Assembly (NCBI GenBank): GCA_900554625.1
Contig: USHP01000147.1
Span: 1-5,483, forward strand
Direction of reading: 5' to 3'
From: an uncultured Eubacteriales bacterium
Lineage (GTDB): Bacteria > Bacillota > Clostridia > Oscillospirales > Oscillospiraceae
DNA length: 5,483 nt
The position numbers and the translations under genes were made by a program. The notes under the pieces are model-generated. The model was not told where the DNA came from and made no database searches. It saw nothing but the letters and a program-made list of their open reading frames with translations. This document shows positions 1 through 3,713 of the stretch, one piece after another. Position 1 is the first letter of the stretch, and every line of letters begins with the position of its first letter.

Positions 1-596
1 TAGCCGTGGCCTGTGGAGAAGCCGCCGTGGAACAGTTTCAGAATATCAATCTGGCAGCAGGTGGTGGTCAGGGAATAGAAGTCAAAGTCATGGATGTGGA
101 TGTCACCTTCCCGGTAAGCCTTGGCATGTTCCGGGCGGAGCAGATACATCTCGTTATACGCCTTGGCACCGGCAGCGCCGATTTGCAGCATGGCGCCCAT
201 GGCGGTGTTGCCGTCGATATTGGCGTTGTCCCGCTTCATGTCACTGATCCGGGCATCAGTGTTGGTGATTTCATCGATGGTTTTCATCAGGCTGGTGTTG
301 GCCTCTCTGGCCCGGGTACGATTGGCCCGGTAGAGGATATAGGCCTTGGCAGCGGAACTGAAGCCATGGTTCATCAGCTGGCGTTCCACGGCATCCTGAA
401 TGGCTTCGATGTTGGGAGCTTCGGCGGGAAAATGGGCTTCCAGTTCCCGCTGCACATCGCCCGCCACTCTGGCGGCATCCGATGCATCACCGTCCTGGGC
501 GGCTTCCATGGAGCGCAAAATGGCGGAAGCAATCTTGTGCTGGTCAAACAAGACCACTCTGCCATCTCGCTTGATAATGCTGGTAATCATAGGCAT
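1..596 (-). CDS. nrdD: Anaerobic (class III) ribonucleoside-triphosphate reductase, N-terminal part
   Basis: NrdD makes deoxyribonucleoside triphosphates from ribonucleoside triphosphates in the cytoplasm, using an oxygen-sensitive glycyl radical installed by the activase NrdG. Only the first 198 residues are present and the gene runs off the left edge; the family is usually about 700 residues, so the glycyl-radical site is outside. Residues about 4-92 form an ATP-cone regulatory domain (KRDGRVVLFDQHKI at 9-22, ending in AYILYR at 85-90). The catalytic core begins after it, with NANIDGNTAMG at 124-134, GDIHIHDFDFYSLTTTC at 164-180 and GFSTGHG at 192-198, all typical of NrdD. The start is the ATG at 596 (MPMITS); an AAAGG about 8 nt upstream supports it, but the in-frame ATG at 590 is also possible, since AGGCAGGA lies at a usable distance from either. 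Upstream NrdR boxes show the likely regulation. Identity is very sure. Confidence 0.97.
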   Translation of the reverse strand, partial: MPMITSIIKRDGRVVLFDQHKIASAILRSMEAAQDGDASDAARVAGDVQRELEAHFPAEAPNIEAIQDAVERQLMNHGFSSAAKAYILYRANRTRAREANTSLMKTIDEITNTDARISDMKRDNANIDGNTAMGAMLQIGAAGAKAYNEMYLLRPEHAKAYREGDIHIHDFDFYSLTTTCCQIDILKLFHGGFSTGHG

Positions 597-651
597 AAAT
601 CCTGCCTTTCTGAAGAAATTGGAGGAGCAAAACGCTGATATTTCAAAGGAA

Positions 652-667
652 ACACTATATATTGTGC
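652..667. promoter_or_regulatory. NrdR box 1 (proximal to nrdD)
   Basis: The sequence ACACTATATATTGTGC matches the known NrdR operator consensus (ACACwATATwTwGTGT) at nearly every position and is almost a perfect palindrome. NrdR is the zinc-finger/ATP-cone repressor of ribonucleotide reductase genes. The box lies just downstream of the predicted nrdD transcription start, so a bound repressor would block initiation or escape. Confidence 0.9.
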
Positions 668-683
668 TTACTTGCGAAAACCT

Positions 684-699
684 CCACAATATATTGCCA
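684..699. promoter_or_regulatory. NrdR box 2 (overlaps the nrdD -10 region)
   Basis: The sequence CCACAATATATTGCCA shares the palindromic core CAATATATTG with the NrdR consensus; its outer bases are weaker than in the first box. It starts exactly 32 bp from the first box, about three helical turns, which is the spacing typical of paired NrdR operators. It covers the predicted -10 region of the nrdD promoter. Confidence 0.85.
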
Positions 700-719
700 C
701 AACCAGAGCGGTTTGTCAA
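691..719 (-). promoter_or_regulatory. nrdD promoter
   Basis: On the minus strand a perfect -35 hexamer TTGACA lies at 719-714. At 17 bp spacing the -10 candidate is CAATAT (696-691), a weak match. A better hexamer, TATATT (693-688), sits at a long 20-bp spacing, so the exact -10 is uncertain. In either reading the -10 lies inside NrdR box 2, which fits repression by occlusion. The leader to the nrdD start would be about 85-90 nt. Confidence 0.65.
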
Positions 720-833
720 GAGAAAAAGAATCTCCCTGCCGCTGGGGGTGGTGGTTTACAGGGTGGTTATGCTCACTCTTTTGCCGGCTTTGGATATCAT
801 ACAACCTATTGTGCCCAATAAACGCCACTTTTC

Positions 834-866
834 AAAAAAATTACGGCAGTGCTTTTGCACTGCCGT
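834..866 (-). terminator. Rho-independent terminator of the four-gene operon
   Basis: A perfect 10-bp inverted repeat (ACGGCAGTGC / GCACTGCCGT, 843-852 and 857-866) with a 4-nt AAAA loop is followed on the minus strand by AATTTTTTT. It begins 5 nt after the phosphotransferase stop codon. The plus-strand side has no T-run, so it works for leftward transcription only. It isolates the operon from the nrdD promoter downstream. Confidence 0.93.
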
Positions 867-871
867 GAAGG

Positions 872-1657
872 CTATCCGAATACTTCGAAGGCTGCTACGG
901 TTCGCAGCAGTTCCGGCTCCACCCGCTCCCGGCCATAGGCATCGAGAAAGCGGTCATAGTAGGCGTTGGTTTGCAGGTTGAAAAACAAGGTCCATACACC
1001 CCAGAACAGGTCAATGTGCCGATCTCCCACTCCGGCGCAGTCCAGATCCAGAAAACCGGAGAAACGCCACCGATCCAGCATAATGTTTGGCAGGCAGTAA
1101 TCCCCGTGAATCAACGTGTCAGAGCGAAGGGCGCTGCTGCCTTCCTGTACCACGGCCCAGGCGTCCTCCCGGGAGGCGAATCCCCAGTTGGAGGGAAACA
1201 GGTCTGGGTCATATTTTCCCGCCTGATAATTGCGCTGAGCGGTTTCCCGATAGGTGCGGCAACGGTCGGGAACAGGGCAGCCGGTAAAGTCCTGGTCGTG
1301 AAGCTGGCGCAGCAGGCCGGCCAGAGTGTCGCACAGCCGCTTCGGGTTATCCAGATATTCGGGGAACACGCAGTCCTCCCCGGGCAGTTTCCTGGTCAGC
1401 AGCCAGTCACGGTCCAGGGTGCGGTAGGCCAGCACCTCCGCGGCAAGGCCTTTGCCGTGAAAATACCGGGTCATATCCCCTTCGGCTTTCATAGCGCCTG
1501 ACGGAGCGGTTTTCAGGTACATGCCGCCCTCTGCTTCCAAGTAGTAGACCCGGGCTGCCGCAGAGCAGCTGCTGTCGTAGACATTCCCCTTTTCCAGAAA
1601 GGGACGAAATTCCGAAGGGAAGGCCTCAGGTTCCGGACGGATTGGGGTTCGCTTCAT
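872..1657 (-). CDS. APH(3')-like aminoglycoside phosphotransferase family protein
   Basis: A 261-residue cytoplasmic small-molecule kinase resembling aminoglycoside 3'-O-phosphotransferases, which use ATP (or GTP) to inactivate kanamycin/neomycin-type drugs. Visible family features: a nucleotide-loop region SSCSAAARVYYL (29-40), the ATP-binding lysine K49 in MYLKT, a probable partner glutamate E59, the catalytic loop HGDYCLPNIML (184-194) with base D186 and N191, and the metal-binding D204 in SGFLDLD, followed by GVGDRHIDLFWG (209-220). The length and C-terminal YGRERV...LL region fit APH(3') enzymes. The usual GR after the metal aspartate is replaced by DC, so this is a divergent member and real drug activity is unproven. 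The ATG at 1657 has AGGAAG 6 nt upstream and overlaps the preceding gene by 32 nt in another frame. It is the last gene of the operon, directly before the terminator. Confidence 0.9.
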   Translation of the reverse strand: MKRTPIRPEPEAFPSEFRPFLEKGNVYDSSCSAAARVYYLEAEGGMYLKTAPSGAMKAEGDMTRYFHGKGLAAEVLAYRTLDRDWLLTRKLPGEDCVFPEYLDNPKRLCDTLAGLLRQLHDQDFTGCPVPDRCRTYRETAQRNYQAGKYDPDLFPSNWGFASREDAWAVVQEGSSALRSDTLIHGDYCLPNIMLDRWRFSGFLDLDCAGVGDRHIDLFWGVWTLFFNLQTNAYYDRFLDAYGRERVEPELLRTVAAFEVFG

Positions 1658-2204
1658 GGGGTTCTTCCTGAGGAAGGGTGACGATTCGGGGAGCGTGCCC
1701 CATGGCGGGGATCAGCTTCTGCATCAGATCCTCGGTAGAAAAGCACAGGCTGGAGGTGTTGATGCAGGGATGGCAGCCGAAAACGCTCTGGTGCAGCAGC
1801 TCCTCGTCGATCAGCAGCTGCACCTGATTTTCCTTGTCGTTCATCAGCCCCGGGACGCTGAGAGAACCGGGGGTAATATCCAGGAAGGCTTCCATATGTT
1901 CTGCCGAGGCAAAGGACAGCCGGGAGGAGCCTATGGCCTTAGACAGCACGCTGGTACGAAAGGGCTTGTCCGGCGGCAGCAGCAACAGGTAAAAGGCGGT
2001 CTGCTGCCGGTTGCACAGCAGCAGATTCTTGCAGATCTCAGCCCCAAAGGCCTGATCAATCTGGACACAGGCTTCCATGGTCATGGCGGCGGGGTGATCG
2101 GCCCGACGGTAAGCAATTCCCAGACTGTCCAGCAGGTCGTAGCAGCGAACTTCTTTGGCAAGCCGCTCTCCACAGTTTTCCGGGCGGCCGGTAAAAATCT
2201 CCAT
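1626..2204 (-). CDS. YbaK/ProX-type prolyl-tRNA editing protein (aminoacyl-tRNA deacylase)
   Basis: A 192-residue single-domain protein of the YbaK/EbsC fold, close to the ProXp-ala/PrdX group that hydrolyses Ala-tRNA(Pro) made by mistake by prolyl-tRNA synthetase. Visible signs: DHPAAMTMEAC (36-46), EICKNLLLCN (56-65) with the conserved lysine K59, LSFASAEHMEAFLDITPGSLS (96-116), LMNDKENQVQLLID (120-133), and FGCHPCINTSSL (142-153) with the probable catalytic-site histidine H145. The substrate is inferred from subfamily resemblance; editing of another tRNA is possible. The GSxxP loop looks shifted, with proline one place later than usual. The ATG at 2204 has a near-perfect AAAGGAGGA 6 nt upstream. 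The gap to the acetyltransferase stop is 16 nt, and the 3' end overlaps the phosphotransferase start by 32 nt. Confidence 0.9.
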   Translation of the reverse strand: MEIFTGRPENCGERLAKEVRCYDLLDSLGIAYRRADHPAAMTMEACVQIDQAFGAEICKNLLLCNRQQTAFYLLLLPPDKPFRTSVLSKAIGSSRLSFASAEHMEAFLDITPGSLSVPGLMNDKENQVQLLIDEELLHQSVFGCHPCINTSSLCFSTEDLMQKLIPAMGHAPRIVTLPQEEPHEANPNPSGT

Positions 2205-2220
2205 GGTGGTTCCTCCTTTT

Positions 2221-2766
2221 TTACAGAATTTTTCGCATCATCACAGCGGCAACGGATTCGCCGCTGCGCAGTCGGTAGGCATCGGGAATCCGGGCCAGTT
2301 CCTGGAATCTCAGACGGCGGTATAGGTTCCCGGCGCGCTGGTTTCCATCCATGTGGTCCAGTTCCAGATAGGACATTCCGGATGTTTTTGCCAGAGAAAT
2401 GGCGGCTTCCATCAAAGCGGTGGCAATGCCCAGACACCAGTAGTCTTTCCGGACAGCCAGGGCAAGACTTCCCCGGTGGCGGATTTTCTGTCGGGTATTT
2501 CCCTGAAGCGCCACATTTCCTGCCAGAACGCCATCGACCACGCAAACCAGCATGGCGCTGTTGGGGCTTTGACAGATCGCTTCCAGAAAACGGGTTTCTC
2601 CTGCCACATCTTCCGTGCATTCCTCGGGATACCGCAGAAGGTAATCCGTTTCGCCAGCGGTGTCCTTCAGAAATGCCAGCATGGCTTCCGCATCCGATGG
2701 AAGCACGCTGCGCACGGTGGCCTGCCGGCCGTCTTTCAAAAGAACGGTTTTTTCTGCAAATTGCAT
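2221..2766 (-). CDS. GNAT-family N-acetyltransferase
   Basis: A 181-residue acetyl-CoA-dependent transferase of the GNAT superfamily; the substrate cannot be told. The N-terminus (LLKDGRQATVRSVLPSDAEAM) is the usual beta1-alpha1 start of single-domain GNATs. Motif A is at about 99-122 (GSLALAVRKDYWCLGIATALM), where WCLGIA stands in the place of the pyrophosphate-binding Q/RxxGxG/A loop. Motif B is SYLELDHMDGNQRAGNLYRRLRF (about 132-154), with the typical N..A..LY..LGF-type pattern. The start chosen is the ATG at 2766, because GAGGTGA lies 5 nt upstream. A GTG at 2775 would add three residues and give a GTGA overlap with the previous stop, but it has a poorer ribosome binding site. It is the second gene of the operon, 5 nt after the methyltransferase. 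A protein- or small-molecule-acetylating role is equally possible. Confidence 0.92.
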   Translation of the reverse strand: MQFAEKTVLLKDGRQATVRSVLPSDAEAMLAFLKDTAGETDYLLRYPEECTEDVAGETRFLEAICQSPNSAMLVCVVDGVLAGNVALQGNTRQKIRHRGSLALAVRKDYWCLGIATALMEAAISLAKTSGMSYLELDHMDGNQRAGNLYRRLRFQELARIPDAYRLRSGESVAAVMMRKIL

Positions 2767-2771
2767 AGCGT

Positions 2772-2778
2772 TCACCTC
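2772..2778 (-). promoter_or_regulatory. Ribosome binding site containing the upstream stop codon
   Basis: GAGGTGA pairs with the 3' end of 16S rRNA and its last three bases are the TGA stop of the RNA methyltransferase. The acetyltransferase ATG follows after 5 nt. This layout implies translational coupling and decides the start at 2766 rather than the GTG at 2775. Confidence 0.75.
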
Positions 2779-3587
2779 TTTCCCAGCTGCCAGAACGCGA
2801 CGGCGCTGGCGGCTGCTACGTTCAAAGAATCCACCCCATGAAACATGGGGATTTTAACGGTGTAGTCACAGCTGGCAATGGTATCGTTGGTCAGGCCATC
2901 GCCTTCGCTGCCCAGGACAATGGCAAGCTTCTCTTCTCCCATCAAATCGGGGTCGTCGACCGAGACCGAATCCTCCCGCAGGGCCATGGCGGCGGTTTTG
3001 AAGCCCATTTCTTTCAGCAGGCGCATACCTTCCTCCGGCCATTGGGGGGTATAGGTCCAGGAAATCTGAAACACGGTGCCCATGCTTACCCGGGCGCTGC
3101 GGCGGTACAAAGGATTGCTGCATCCGGGGGTGAGCAAAACTGCATCCATACCCAGGGCGGCAGCGGAGCGGAAAATGGCGCCGATGTTGGTGGGGTTCAT
3201 GATGTTTTCCAGAACCACGATTCGGCTGGCCCCAGCACAGAGCTGCTGGGCAGTGGGCAGGGGAGGGCGGCGCATGGCGCACAGCACGCCTCGGGTCAGG
3301 TGATAGCCGGTGAGGTTGCACAGCAGTTCTTCATCGGCGGTATAAACCGGAACCTCCGGGCAGCGCTGCAGAATCTCCCGGGCGGCACCGGTAATGTCTT
3401 TGCGCTCCATCAGCAGGCTTACCGGCTGGCAGCCGGCATCCAGCGCCCGATGGATCACCTTGGGACTTTCCGCGATGAACATGCCCTTGGCAGGTTCAAA
3501 GCGGTTGAGCAGCTGGGCTTCCGTCAGCCGGGCGTACACATCCAGTTCCGGTGCGGAAAAGTCGGTAATTTCAATTACATTGGCCAT
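2772..3587 (-). CDS. SpoU/TrmH-family RNA 2'-O-methyltransferase
   Basis: A 271-residue SPOUT-fold enzyme that transfers a methyl group from S-adenosylmethionine to a ribose 2'-OH of rRNA or tRNA. Residues about 15-105 form the substrate-binding domain (RLTEAQLLNRF, FIAESPKVIHRAL, LTGYHLTRGVL). The catalytic SPOUT domain carries all three family motifs: motif 1 LENIMNPTNIGAIFRSAAALG (126-146) with N131 and the catalytic arginine R140; motif 2 LAIVLGSEGDGL (221-232); motif 3 VKIPMFHGVDSLNVAAASA (244-262), which forms the trefoil-knot AdoMet site. The exact target nucleotide is not visible; relatives include rRNA Gm methylases and the thiostrepton/avilamycin-resistance methylases TsnR/AviRb. 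The ATG at 3587 has AAAGGA 8 nt upstream. It is the first gene of the operon, about 28 nt after the predicted transcription start. Confidence 0.95.
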   Translation of the reverse strand: MANVIEITDFSAPELDVYARLTEAQLLNRFEPAKGMFIAESPKVIHRALDAGCQPVSLLMERKDITGAAREILQRCPEVPVYTADEELLCNLTGYHLTRGVLCAMRRPPLPTAQQLCAGASRIVVLENIMNPTNIGAIFRSAAALGMDAVLLTPGCSNPLYRRSARVSMGTVFQISWTYTPQWPEEGMRLLKEMGFKTAAMALREDSVSVDDPDLMGEEKLAIVLGSEGDGLTNDTIASCDYTVKIPMFHGVDSLNVAAASAVAFWQLGKR

Positions 3588-3622
3588 AAGCAGGGTCCTT
3601 TCCCTTGGGACAAATTTTCTAT

Positions 3623-3651
3623 ATCATAGCAGAATGGAAGAAAAAAGTCAA
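3623..3651 (-). promoter_or_regulatory. Promoter of the four-gene operon
   Basis: On the minus strand, TTGACT (3651-3646), a 17-bp spacer and TATGAT (3628-3623) form a near-consensus sigma-A promoter. The TG one base before the -10 adds an extended -10 element. Transcription should start near 3615, giving a leader of about 28 nt. The -35 lies inside the U-tract of the preceding terminator. Confidence 0.88.
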
Positions 3652-3682
3652 AAATTTCCCGCCTTCCGAAGAAGGCGGGAAA
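3641..3682 (-). terminator. Rho-independent terminator of the solute-binding protein gene
   Basis: A perfect 12-bp stem (TTTCCCGCCTTC / GAAGGCGGGAAA, 3655-3666 and 3671-3682) is closed on the minus strand by C(UUCG)G, an unusually stable tetraloop. It is followed by TTTTTGACTTTTTT (3654-3641). It begins 31 nt after the stop codon of the binding protein. Its orientation is set by the T-run, which is absent on the plus-strand side. Confidence 0.94.
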
Positions 3683-3713
3683 GGGAAGCCTATTCAGGCG
3701 AATGTCTTATGGA

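Noticed and set aside
6..638. Plus-strand open frame of 210 codons
   Set aside because: It is the antisense shadow of nrdD, whose minus-strand product has unmistakable family motifs; the plus-strand product matches nothing and has no convincing start signal.
720..833. A second promoter or small gene upstream of nrdD
   Set aside because: A TATGAT-like hexamer occurs near 797-802 on the minus strand but has no -35 at a workable distance, and no open frame with a ribosome binding site is seen.
1656..2768. Plus-strand open frame of 370 codons
   Set aside because: It runs opposite the editing-protein and acetyltransferase genes, both with clear motifs and ribosome binding sites; the long frame reflects GC-rich codon structure.
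2838..3629. Plus-strand open frame of 263 codons
   Set aside because: It is antisense to the SPOUT methyltransferase, is glycine/histidine-rich in the manner of shadow frames, and extends over that gene's promoter side.
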